A stretch of DNA of 6,602 nucleotides from Pseudomonadota bacterium (lineage in GTDB: Bacteria > Pseudomonadota > Gammaproteobacteria > Burkholderiales > SG8-39). Both the position numbers and the translations under genes were made by a program. Position 1 is the stretch's first letter, and every line of letters starts with the position of its first letter. The stretch is from NCBI GenBank assembly GCA_021848555.1, contig JAJZUN010000158.1, positions 1 to 6,602 on the forward strand, read 5' to 3'. The notes under the pieces are model-generated. The model worked only from the letters and a program-made list of their open reading frames with translations. It did not search any database and had not been told where the DNA came from. Below, in pieces: positions 1-5,996 of the stretch.

Positions 1-414
1 CACTTCGTCCAGCGCCGTGCGCTGCTCGTACGGTCCGGGCAGGAAACCCTTGAGCGAGCAGTAGATGACTTCCGGCCGCAGCGCTTTCGCGTCCTCGTAG
101 CCCAGGCCGAGTTTGTCCATGGTGCCGGGGCGGAAGTTTTCGCAGACGACATCCGCGGTCGCGAGCAGTTTGCGCACGATTTCCATGCCCGCGGGCGATT
201 TAAGGTCCACCGCCAGGCTTTTCTTGTTGCGGTTGTAGGTGGCCCAGAAACCGGCGCCGGTACCTACGAGCCGGCGCGTGTTGTCGCCCGCCAGCGGCTC
301 TATTTTGATCACCTCGGCGCCGAGGTCGGCGAGCACCAGGCCGCAGCTCGGGCCCATGATCATGTGCACGAATTCGAGTACGCGCACGCCGGAAAGCGGC
401 AGGCGTCTATGCAT
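1..414 (-). CDS. CaiB/BaiF family III CoA-transferase, N-terminal 138 residues (cut by left edge)
   Basis: Family III CoA-transferases move CoA from one acyl-CoA to another carboxylic acid in the cytoplasm. The 138 visible residues match the start of this fold: a GVRVLEF strand (residues 9-15), the GP turn (21-22), the LADLGAEVIKIEP Rossmann-like segment (28-40), NRNKKSLAVDLKS (61-73), the ENFRPGTMDKLGLGY signature (92-106) and an IYCSLKGF strand (117-124). Family members are usually about 400 residues, so roughly two thirds is missing, including the catalytic aspartate, which lies about 30-40 residues past the cut. The ATG at 414 is chosen because the family starts just before the GVRVLE strand and no ATG or GTG lies in frame upstream before the preceding gene; no strong ribosome binding site is seen. 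It follows the SDR gene by 57 bases and is probably co-transcribed with it. The acyl donor and acceptor are unknown. Confidence 0.93.
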   Translation of the reverse strand, partial: MHRRLPLSGVRVLEFVHMIMGPSCGLVLADLGAEVIKIEPLAGDNTRRLVGTGAGFWATYNRNKKSLAVDLKSPAGMEIVRKLLATADVVCENFRPGTMDKLGLGYEDAKALRPEVIYCSLKGFLPGPYEQRTALDEV

Positions 415-471
415 GCGCTTGCTCGCCGATCCGGTTTTGCCTCGCTCCGCGCTCTCCGTGATGACAGGATT

Positions 472-1254
472 TCATAGTTTCGGCGGGATCAGCCCCATGT
501 GCATGCCGCTGTCGACCATGATGGTGTCGCCGGTGATCAGATCGGCACCTTCGATCAGCCAGACGATGACGGCGGCGACCTCCTCGGGGGTACCCGGCCG
601 GCCCAGCGGCGTGCCGCTGCGGTAGCGCGCCTCGATCGCGGCGTAGCGCGCGCCGTAGCCTTCGCGCAGCCATTTGCTGTCGACCATGCCCGGGCAGACG
701 GCATTCACGCGTATCTCCGGGCCGAGCACGCGCGCCAGCGACATGGTCAGCGTGTTGAGCGCGCCTTTGGACGCCGCGTAGGCCATGCTCGAGCCCATGC
801 CGTTCTTTCCGGCTATCGACGACACGTTGACCACGGCGGCGCGTCCGGTCTTTTTCATCGCCGGCGCGCAGGCACGCACCATCTGGTAGGTGCCGATCAC
901 ATTGACCGCGTAGATGCGCTGGAAATCCTCGGCCGACAGCGCGTCCAGATTGGAGTGATTGGCGAACTTGGTCACGCCGGCGTTGTTGACCAGGGCGTCG
1001 ATGCGGCCCCATTGGTCCACGGCCGCCTGCGCCAGCCGGCGGCAATCGGCGTCCGCCGCGACGTCCGCCTTAACCAGCAGGGTCTCGGCGCCGGCGGCGG
1101 CGCACGCCGCCTGGGTTGCACGCGCCGCATCCTCGCTTTTGCTGTAATTGACCACCACTCGCGCACCCCGTCCGGCGAGCATGATCGCCGTGGCGGCGCC
1201 TATGCCGCTGGCGGAGCCGGTAACAATGCAGACTGCGTTTTTCAGTTCCATCAT
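472..1254 (-). CDS. Short-chain dehydrogenase/reductase (SDR), FabG-like
   Basis: A complete 260-residue classical SDR, the usual length, that oxidises or reduces a hydroxy/keto group with NAD(P)(H). The cofactor motif TGSASGIG is at residues 12-19, the adenine-contact aspartate at 64 (KADVA) and NNAG at 90-93. The catalytic set is N118, S146, Y159 and K163 (YAASK), followed by the CPG turn (187-189) and the C-terminal TGDTIMVDSG (241-250). After the second strand comes NYSKS with no acidic residue, which by family knowledge leans towards NADP(H), though this is not decisive. Two adjacent ATGs (1254 and 1251) follow a GGAG at 1262-1259; spacing is 4 bases to the first and 7 to the second, so the protein may begin at Met2. 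Its place between an acyl-CoA ligase and a CoA-transferase suggests a 3-hydroxyacyl-CoA/3-oxoacyl-CoA type substrate, by inference only. Many SDRs act on unrelated alcohols. Confidence 0.95.
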   Translation of the reverse strand: MMELKNAVCIVTGSASGIGAATAIMLAGRGARVVVNYSKSEDAARATQAACAAAGAETLLVKADVAADADCRRLAQAAVDQWGRIDALVNNAGVTKFANHSNLDALSAEDFQRIYAVNVIGTYQMVRACAPAMKKTGRAAVVNVSSIAGKNGMGSSMAYAASKGALNTLTMSLARVLGPEIRVNAVCPGMVDSKWLREGYGARYAAIEARYRSGTPLGRPGTPEEVAAVIVWLIEGADLITGDTIMVDSGMHMGLIPPKL

Positions 1255-1291
1255 TCAGCTCCGGTATGGAATTTTTGCTTCTTGCCGCGGT

Positions 1292-2959
1292 TCAAGAGCC
1301 TGCCTTGCCCGACTCCTGCTCCTGCAGCGCGCGCCACATGACCTTGCCGGTGGCCGATTTGGGCAAGGCATCGACGAATTCGACGATATGCGGGCACTTG
1401 TAGGCCGCCATATGGCCCCGGCACCACTCGATGATGTCCTCGGTGCGGACCTTGTCCTTGCTCGCTGCCCTGAGCACCACTACCGCCTTGACCGTTTCGC
1501 CGCGGTAGGCGTCGCGCGCGCCGATGACGCAGGCCTCCTGGATGTCCGGATGGCCGAACATCATCAGTTCGACCTCGGCCGGCCAGACCTTGAAGCCGGA
1601 GGCGTTGATCATGCGCTTCAAGCGGTCGACGATGAAGAAATAGCCGTCCTCGTCGTAGCGCCCGAGATCGCCGGTGCGGAAGAAACGCTTGCCATCATGC
1701 TCGATGAACGCGGCCCGGGTCGCCTCCGGACTGTTCCAATATCCGGCGAAAACCTGCGGGCCGCAGACGATGATCTCGCCGGTCTGCCCCGGCCCCAGTT
1801 CCTGCAGCGAGTCCGGATCGATGATGCGCGCATCGGTGTTGCAGATCGGAATGCCGAGGCACTGGCGCTTGGGACGGCTGGGGTGATTGCTGTGCGTGGG
1901 CGCCGCGGTCTCGGTCAGCCCGTAGCCCTCGCAGAACTCCAGGCCGGTTAGATCAAACAGGCGCTTGGCCACGGCTTCGGGCATGGCCGCACCGCCGCCC
2001 GAGATGCCGCGCAGGCTCGCCAGGCTGTCCGACTTGAAATTCGGGCTGGCGAACAAGTCGATCACCATGGTCGGGATATTGATCCAGCTGGACACCTGGT
2101 GGCGCTCGATCAGCTTCAGCGCGAGCTCGCGGTCCCAGCGCGTCATCACCACGATGCCCGCGCCGAGGTAGATGCTGCCGTTCATCAGCATCTGCATGCC
2201 GGTGGCATGAAAGAACGGCACCACGGCGAGCGTGACGTCGTCCGGCGACCCGCGCGCCCACACGCCCGCGATCGCGACCGTGGCCATCAGCGTGCGATGG
2301 GTATGCATGCAGCCCTTGGGATGGCCGGTCGTGCCCGAGGTGTAAGGCAGGGCGGCGAGGTCGTCGGGTCCCGCCAGATGCGCACCCGGCACGCGAGCGG
2401 CCGCCAGCGCCTCGCTCCAGGCGATGATACCGGCCGCCCGCGCCGGCGCGGGCAGCTTGAAGAAATCCGGCAGCGGCAGGTCGGTGGCCGGATCGATGTA
2501 GTCGGCGTAATTGGCGTGGACGATGCGCGCGAGGCTTTGCGGCTTGAGCAGCGGCGCGATGCGCGGCAACAGCTCATGGCCGCAGATCGCCAACCTGGTC
2601 CCGGCATCGGCGACGTAATGCGCCAGTTCCGCGGTCAGGTTCATCGGATTCACCGGCACCACCGTCGCGTCGGCGCGCAGGATGGCGTAATAGGCGATGA
2701 TGAACTGCGGGCTGTTCTGCATGTAGAGCAGGACGCGGTCGCCGCGGCGCACGCCGCAGTCCTGCTGCAGGTAGCCGGCGAGCGCGTCGGCCTGCGCCTT
2801 GAGTTCGGCGAAGGAGAGTTTTCCGCCGTAGAAGAAAATCGCGGTCTTGCGCGGGTAGCGCGCAGCCGCGACTTCGAGATTGTAGTAAAGGCTGGTTTCG
2901 GGCAGCGGGAACTGCTTGGGCACGCCCACGGGCCAGTGTTTGTAGTGGCTATCCTGCAT
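1292..2959 (-). CDS. AMP-forming acyl-CoA ligase (acyl-CoA synthetase, ANL superfamily)
   Basis: This cytoplasmic enzyme activates a carboxylic acid with ATP to an acyl-adenylate and transfers it to CoA. The 555 residues carry all core motifs: phosphate loop TSGTTGHPKG (207-216), PFFHATG (248-254), GGGAAMPEAV (321-330), GYGLTE (345-350), RTGD (428-431), the hinge region VDRLKRMINASGFKVWPAEVE (444-464) and the C-terminal PKSATGK with catalytic K539. The closest subgroup by eye is the fatty-acyl/medium-to-long-chain ligases; the exact acid cannot be deduced. The reading frame stays open to 3649, but the ATG at 2959 is the start: it follows a near-ideal AGGAGG with 6 bases spacing, gives a normal N-terminus, and avoids overlap with the MaoC gene. 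It lies 62 bases after the MaoC gene and 37 before the SDR gene, on the same strand, so one operon is likely. Confidence 0.96.
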   Translation of the reverse strand: MQDSHYKHWPVGVPKQFPLPETSLYYNLEVAAARYPRKTAIFFYGGKLSFAELKAQADALAGYLQQDCGVRRGDRVLLYMQNSPQFIIAYYAILRADATVVPVNPMNLTAELAHYVADAGTRLAICGHELLPRIAPLLKPQSLARIVHANYADYIDPATDLPLPDFFKLPAPARAAGIIAWSEALAAARVPGAHLAGPDDLAALPYTSGTTGHPKGCMHTHRTLMATVAIAGVWARGSPDDVTLAVVPFFHATGMQMLMNGSIYLGAGIVVMTRWDRELALKLIERHQVSSWINIPTMVIDLFASPNFKSDSLASLRGISGGGAAMPEAVAKRLFDLTGLEFCEGYGLTETAAPTHSNHPSRPKRQCLGIPICNTDARIIDPDSLQELGPGQTGEIIVCGPQVFAGYWNSPEATRAAFIEHDGKRFFRTGDLGRYDEDGYFFIVDRLKRMINASGFKVWPAEVELMMFGHPDIQEACVIGARDAYRGETVKAVVVLRAASKDKVRTEDIIEWCRGHMAAYKCPHIVEFVDALPKSATGKVMWRALQEQESGKAGS

Positions 2960-2971
2960 GGTGCTCCTCCT
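2960..2971 (-). promoter_or_regulatory. Strong ribosome binding site of the acyl-CoA ligase gene
   Basis: The minus strand reads AGGAGG (2971-2966), then AGCACC, then ATG at 2959. This is a full match to the anti-Shine-Dalgarno core with 6 bases spacing. It decides the start of the ligase gene, because the same frame continues open for 230 more codons upstream. Confidence 0.85.
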
Positions 2972-3021
2972 GCGCATCCCGTCTCGCTCGCGGCGGACTG
3001 TGGATTCTTGTCTTGCCGGCT

Positions 3022-3468
3022 TCAGGCGTACTGGCGCGTCAGCCACTCCGCCACGCAAACCGGCTTGTCCGAACCTTCGCGCTCCACGGTCACCCCCCAG
3101 GTGAGCTGGCTGCCGCCCTTGATGCTTTCCAGATTGCTGAGCACGAAACGCGCGCGCACGCGCGAGCCCGCCGGCACGGCGTCGGTGAAGCGCACCCGGT
3201 TCAAGCCGTAGTTGACGCCCATTTTCATGCGGCTGACGTCGACCGTGCTCTCCAGCAGGTGGGACAACAGCGACAGGGTGAGAAAACCGTGCGCGATGGT
3301 GCCGCCATAGGGCGACTCGCGCTTGGCGCGCTCCGGATCGATGTGGATCCACTGTGGATCGACGATGGCGCTGGCGAACTGGTCGATGCGCGCCTGCTCG
3401 ATCTGAAACCAGGGCGAAACGCCGATTTCCTCTCCGATGTGCTGATGCAGCTGGGTAATGTCTATCAT
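3022..3468 (-). CDS. MaoC-family (R)-enoyl-CoA hydratase, hot-dog fold
   Basis: A 148-residue single-domain MaoC-like hydratase, expected to add water to a trans-2-enoyl-CoA to give an (R)-3-hydroxyacyl-CoA. The family signature is clear: DPQWIHIDPERA (37-48) supplies the likely catalytic pair D37 and H42, followed by SPYGGTIAHGFLTLSLL (52-68) of the long helix and strand, and later VNYGLNRVRF (85-94). Length and sequence resemble the NodN/Rv0130 group of short hydratases (from memory, no search). In many relatives the catalytic aspartate follows glycine (GD); here it follows valine (I-V-D). The start at 3468 is chosen because family members begin at about this point; in-frame ATGs at 3486 and 3513 would add 6 or 15 residues without family support. 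No good Shine-Dalgarno is seen for any of the three. First gene of the four-gene operon, read leftward from the divergent spacer. Confidence 0.93.
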   Translation of the reverse strand: MIDITQLHQHIGEEIGVSPWFQIEQARIDQFASAIVDPQWIHIDPERAKRESPYGGTIAHGFLTLSLLSHLLESTVDVSRMKMGVNYGLNRVRFTDAVPAGSRVRARFVLSNLESIKGGSQLTWGVTVEREGSDKPVCVAEWLTRQYA

Positions 3469-3612
3469 AGGCAGGCATTCTGCCATGAAACGCCGGCCGC
3501 AATGACGGCGCAATTGCGCCGCGGGCCAAACCGCCGCAGAATGCAGCCGCAGGCGGGAGTCGCCTCATGCCGCCGCAAGCATCCGGTCCACACTCAAGCT
3601 GGAAGAAAAGCC
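3469..3612. promoter_or_regulatory. Divergent intergenic region with promoters for the acyl-CoA operon and the DUF423 gene
   Basis: This 144-base spacer separates two genes read away from each other, so it must hold the start signals for both unless the rightward gene is served from elsewhere. Sigma70-like boxes are poor. Leftward, TTGCGC (3513-3508) and TTTCAT (3490-3485) are 17 bases apart. Rightward, TTGCGC (3514-3519) and CAGAAT (3537-3542) are also 17 apart. Each is only 3/6 and 4/6 to consensus, so these are tentative. Both -35-like boxes come from the arms of the palindrome at 3506-3521. A small inverted repeat, AGGCG/CGCCT, lies at 3551-3565. Confidence 0.4.
3506..3521. promoter_or_regulatory. 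Perfect 16-base palindrome, candidate operator
   Basis: CGGCGCAATTGCGCCG reads identically on both strands, with no central spacer, and symmetry breaks on both sides at 3505/3522. It sits 37 bases upstream of the MaoC start and 91 upstream of the DUF423 start. Its size and position fit a binding site for a dimeric repressor, such as a TetR-, MarR- or GntR-type regulator of acyl-CoA catabolism. No regulator gene is in the window to pair it with, so the role is inferred. Confidence 0.4.
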
Positions 3613-3999
3613 ATGCCACTGCCCCGCAGCGCCAAGCTGTTCCTCGCACTCGGCTGCATCGCCGCCCTGCTTGCGGTTGCGCTCGGCGCCTTCGGCGCGC
3701 ACGCGCTGAAGGCGCGCATCGCGCCGGAGCTGATGGCGGTGTACAAGACCGGCGTCGAATATCATTTTTATCACGCCCTGGGGCTGCTCCTCACCGGCCT
3801 CGCCGCGTTGCGTCTGCCCGAGTCCGCCTGTTTGCGCGGCGCGGGCTGGGCCATGCTCGCCGGCATCGTACTGTTCTCGGGCAGCCTCTACCTGCTGGCG
3901 CTCACCGGCCTCGCCTGGCTGGGCGCCGTCACCCCGCTGGGCGGCGCGGCCTTCATCGCCGCCTGGGCACTGTTCGCGCTCGCCATCCTAAAAGCCTAG
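3613..3999 (+). CDS. DUF423 (YgdD-type) small inner-membrane protein
   Basis: A 128-residue hydrophobic protein of the DUF423 family, whose biochemical role is not established. Family marks are GAFGAHALK (25-33), the TGVEYHFYHALGLL segment (46-59), LFSGSLYLLALTG (87-99) and TPLGGAAF (107-114). Four membrane segments can be drawn, near residues 7-29, 48-67, 75-97 and 103-127, so it should be an integral cytoplasmic-membrane protein. The frame is open further upstream (to about 3013), but the ATG at 3613 gives the family's usual N-terminus and has GGAAG 7 bases before it. It is the only plus-strand gene in the window, divergent from the acyl-CoA operon and convergent with the ankyrin gene, so probably a single-gene transcript. 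Nothing links it functionally to its neighbours. Confidence 0.93.
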   Translation: MPLPRSAKLFLALGCIAALLAVALGAFGAHALKARIAPELMAVYKTGVEYHFYHALGLLLTGLAALRLPESACLRGAGWAMLAGIVLFSGSLYLLALTGLAWLGAVTPLGGAAFIAAWALFALAILKA

Positions 4000-4006
4000 T
4001 CCTGAA

Positions 4007-4624
4007 TTAACGCCGCAGCAATTCAACGATGGCGCCGTGCCCGCGCCCGCGCGCCAGGTCCAGTGCCGTTTCGCCGGCGCCGTTGCGCAGCGCCCGGTTT
4101 GCCCCCTGGTCCAGCAGCAGCCATACGGTGGTTTCGTGCCCGGCGTCCGCGGCAGCGTGCAGCGCGCTGTTGCCGCGCGCATCCACTGCGTCGATTTCAG
4201 CGCCGCGCTCGAGCAGGAGCTGCGCTGCCCGGCCCATTCCTGCGAGCGCCGCCCAGAACAGCGGCCGCTCGCCGTCGCGGTTGGCGCGATTCGGCGCGAC
4301 GCCGCGATCCAGCAGCAGCTTGATCAGCCCGGCATTGCCGCTAAACGCCGCGGCATGCAGCACGGTCTCGCCGTTTTGGGTGCTCATGTTCACGTCCGCC
4401 CGCTTCCACAGCAAGGCAGTCACAATCGCAACCTGGCCCTGCTCCACCGCCAGGTACAGCGGCGTCTCGCCTTCTGCGTTGCGCGCATCGACCGCCGCCC
4501 CGGCCGCGAGCAGGCGCTCCACCTCGTCCAGGCTGCCTGCCGCAACGGCCTCGAACAGCGGCGCCGGTTGCGCCCAGGCGGGGGCGAGGTACAAGGCGAG
4601 CAGTAGATAAAGGAACTTGCGCAT
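4007..4624 (-). CDS. Exported ankyrin-repeat protein
   Basis: A 205-residue protein with a signal peptide followed almost wholly by ankyrin repeats, a protein-binding scaffold. Residues 1-18 form a classic signal: MRK, a leucine-rich core and AWA before Q19, fitting signal peptidase I cleavage; the mature protein should be periplasmic. Five ankyrin units of about 33 residues can be laid out (about 20-49, 50-83, 84-116, 117-149, 150-182), with a short capping sixth (183-205). Typical pieces are GETPLYLAVEQG, GETVLHAAAFSG and GNSALHAAADAG. The start at 4624 places the basic MRK at the N-terminus; an in-frame ATG at 4636 would add four residues (MCAL). Neither has a clear Shine-Dalgarno. Its stop is 7 bases from that of the convergent DUF423 gene. 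It lies 91 bases after cysN on the same strand, so read-through is possible. The binding partner is unknown. Confidence 0.92.
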   Translation of the reverse strand: MRKFLYLLLALYLAPAWAQPAPLFEAVAAGSLDEVERLLAAGAAVDARNAEGETPLYLAVEQGQVAIVTALLWKRADVNMSTQNGETVLHAAAFSGNAGLIKLLLDRGVAPNRANRDGERPLFWAALAGMGRAAQLLLERGAEIDAVDARGNSALHAAADAGHETTVWLLLDQGANRALRNGAGETALDLARGRGHGAIVELLRR

Positions 4625-4634
4625 GAGAGCGCAC

Positions 4635-4640
4635 ATTCTA
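4635..4640 (-). promoter_or_regulatory. Possible -10 element for the ankyrin gene
   Basis: The minus strand reads TAGAAT (4640-4635), 5 of 6 bases of the sigma70 -10 consensus. No convincing -35 box lies 16-18 bases upstream. If used, transcription would begin only a few bases before the ATG at 4624, giving a nearly leaderless message and excluding the ATG at 4636. A chance match is quite possible. Confidence 0.25.
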
Positions 4641-4678
4641 CCGATTCAAGCGTTCTCGTTGTTCGTCTGCACCAGCCC

Positions 4679-4704
4679 GCACACGGAGCTTGGATCCCGC
4701 GTGC
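4679..4704 (-). terminator. GC-rich hairpin downstream of cysN, possible weak terminator
   Basis: On the minus strand GCACGCGG (4704-4697) pairs with CCGTGTGC (4686-4679) across a 10-base loop: an 8-base-pair stem with one G-U pair. On the plus strand the same position is an A-C mismatch, so the structure is better in a leftward transcript. It begins 11 bases after the cysN stop codon. No run of U follows, so it is not a standard intrinsic terminator; it could instead protect the 3' end of the message or be incidental. Confidence 0.3.
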
Positions 4705-4715
4705 CCGTCGTCCGG

Positions 4716-5996
4716 TTACAGAATCATGCCGGCGCCGACGGTATTATTGCTCGCCTCGTCGATGACGATGAACGCCCCGGAACTCCGGTTGACCGCGTAG
4801 GAATCTGCGCATAGGGGCTGCGCCAGCTTGAACGACACCCGGCCGATGTCGTTCATCTGCAGCTTTGCCGCCGGCTCGCGTGCGAGCGTATTGATGTCCA
4901 GGCGGTGGTCTATGCCCGCCACCAGGGCCTTCACTTCGCGCGTGGTATGACGCACCAGGTAGCGCCGGGTCAAATCCAGGGGCGTTTCCGACAGCCAGCA
5001 CAGCATCGCGTCGAGGCGCTTCTTCGGCTGCAGCGTGTCGGCAGCTTCCACCACCATGTCGCCGCGGCCGATGTCGAGCTCGGCATCGAGCAGCAGGGTG
5101 ACCGACTGTTCGGCGCTGGCGCTGGGCACCGAGGACTCGCCCGCGCGTATTTCCCGAACCCGGGCGGTGCCGCCCGAGGGCAGCACCCGAATTTCGTCGC
5201 CCACCGCAATCGTGCCCGAGTCGACGCGGCCCATGTAGCCGCGAAAATCGTGCAACTCGGGGTCGTCGGCGAGCTGCGGGCGGCACACGTACTGCACCGG
5301 GAAGCGGAAGGACTCGGCCGCTTCCGAGTGGGCCCGCGGTGCCGCTTCGAGGATTTCCAGCAGCGTCGGCCCGCGATGCCAGGGAAGCCGTTCGCCGCGG
5401 TCCACGACCATGTCGCCGAGGAGGGCCGACAGCGGCACGAAGCGCACATCCTCGATCCCGGCCTGCTTGGCGAACCCGAGGTAATCGCGCCGCGCGGTGT
5501 CGAACACCTGCTGCGAATAGCCCACCAGGTCCATCTTGTTCACCGCGACCACCAGATGGCGAATCCCCAGCAGTTGGGCGATACAGGAATGGCGCCGGGT
5601 CTGGGTCAGCACCCCCTTGCGCGCGTCGATCAGGATGATGGCGAGGTCGGCCGTGGACGCCGCAGTCACCATATTTCGCGTGTACTGCTCGTGCCCGGGC
5701 GCGTCGGCGATGATGTACTTGCGCCGCCCGGTCGAGAAATAGCGGTAGGCCACGTCGATGGTGATGCCCTGTTCGCGCTCGGCCGAAAGGCCGTCGGTCA
5801 GGAGCGACAGATCGATGCCGTCCATGCCGCGCCGCGCCGATGTGCGCTCGATCGCGTGCAACGCGTCGGCCAGTATCGCCTTGGTATCGTAGAGCAGGCG
5901 TCCGATCAGCGTGCTCTTGCCGTCGTCGACGCTGCCGCAGGTCAAGAAACGCAGCAACCCGTTGTCGACCGCGGAGAGATTTTCAATGGCGGACAT
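4716..5996 (-). CDS. cysN: Sulfate adenylyltransferase subunit 1 (ATP sulfurylase GTPase subunit)
   Basis: CysN is the GTPase subunit of ATP sulfurylase; with CysD it makes adenosine phosphosulfate (APS) from sulfate and ATP, using GTP hydrolysis to drive the reaction, in cytoplasmic sulfate assimilation. The 426 residues begin with the translation-factor-like GTPase domain: G1 GSVDDGKST (21-29), switch I region EREQGITID (73-81), G3 DAPGH (98-102), G4 NKMD (153-156) and SAL (190-192). EF-Tu-like beta-barrel domains follow (about 230-426), ending NRSSGAFIVIDE...GAGMIL. There is no C-terminal APS kinase, unlike NodQ/CysNC fusions. The frame is open upstream within cysD, but the ATG at 5996 gives the normal N-terminus and has AAGGAGGG 10 bases before it. 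Start and cysD stop share one base (TGATG), indicating coupled translation. It looks like the last gene of its operon. Confidence 0.98.
   Translation of the reverse strand: MSAIENLSAVDNGLLRFLTCGSVDDGKSTLIGRLLYDTKAILADALHAIERTSARRGMDGIDLSLLTDGLSAEREQGITIDVAYRYFSTGRRKYIIADAPGHEQYTRNMVTAASTADLAIILIDARKGVLTQTRRHSCIAQLLGIRHLVVAVNKMDLVGYSQQVFDTARRDYLGFAKQAGIEDVRFVPLSALLGDMVVDRGERLPWHRGPTLLEILEAAPRAHSEAAESFRFPVQYVCRPQLADDPELHDFRGYMGRVDSGTIAVGDEIRVLPSGGTARVREIRAGESSVPSASAEQSVTLLLDAELDIGRGDMVVEAADTLQPKKRLDAMLCWLSETPLDLTRRYLVRHTTREVKALVAGIDHRLDINTLAREPAAKLQMNDIGRVSFKLAQPLCADSYAVNRSSGAFIVIDEASNNTVGAGMIL

Noticed and set aside
499..1341. Plus-strand open frame of 280 codons opposite the SDR gene
   Set aside because: The SDR on the other strand has every catalytic motif; this frame encodes an arginine/histidine-rich product with no domain.
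2099..3211. Long plus-strand open frame of 370 codons opposite the acyl-CoA ligase and MaoC genes
   Set aside because: It lies across two genes with full family motifs, its product is rich in R, H, G and Q without any recognisable domain, and such mirror frames are usual in GC-rich DNA.
3470..3484. GGCAG/CTGCC short inverted repeat just upstream of the MaoC start
   Set aside because: Only five pairs with a five-base gap; this occurs often by chance in GC-rich sequence.
3013..3612. N-terminal extension of the DUF423 protein by 200 codons
   Set aside because: It runs antisense through the MaoC gene and across the intergenic spacer; DUF423 proteins are about 120-130 residues and begin at the ATG at 3613.
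2960..3649. A 230-residue N-terminal extension of the acyl-CoA ligase
   Set aside because: The extra stretch overlaps the MaoC gene in another frame, has shadow-like composition, and a strong AGGAGG sits just before the ATG at 2959.
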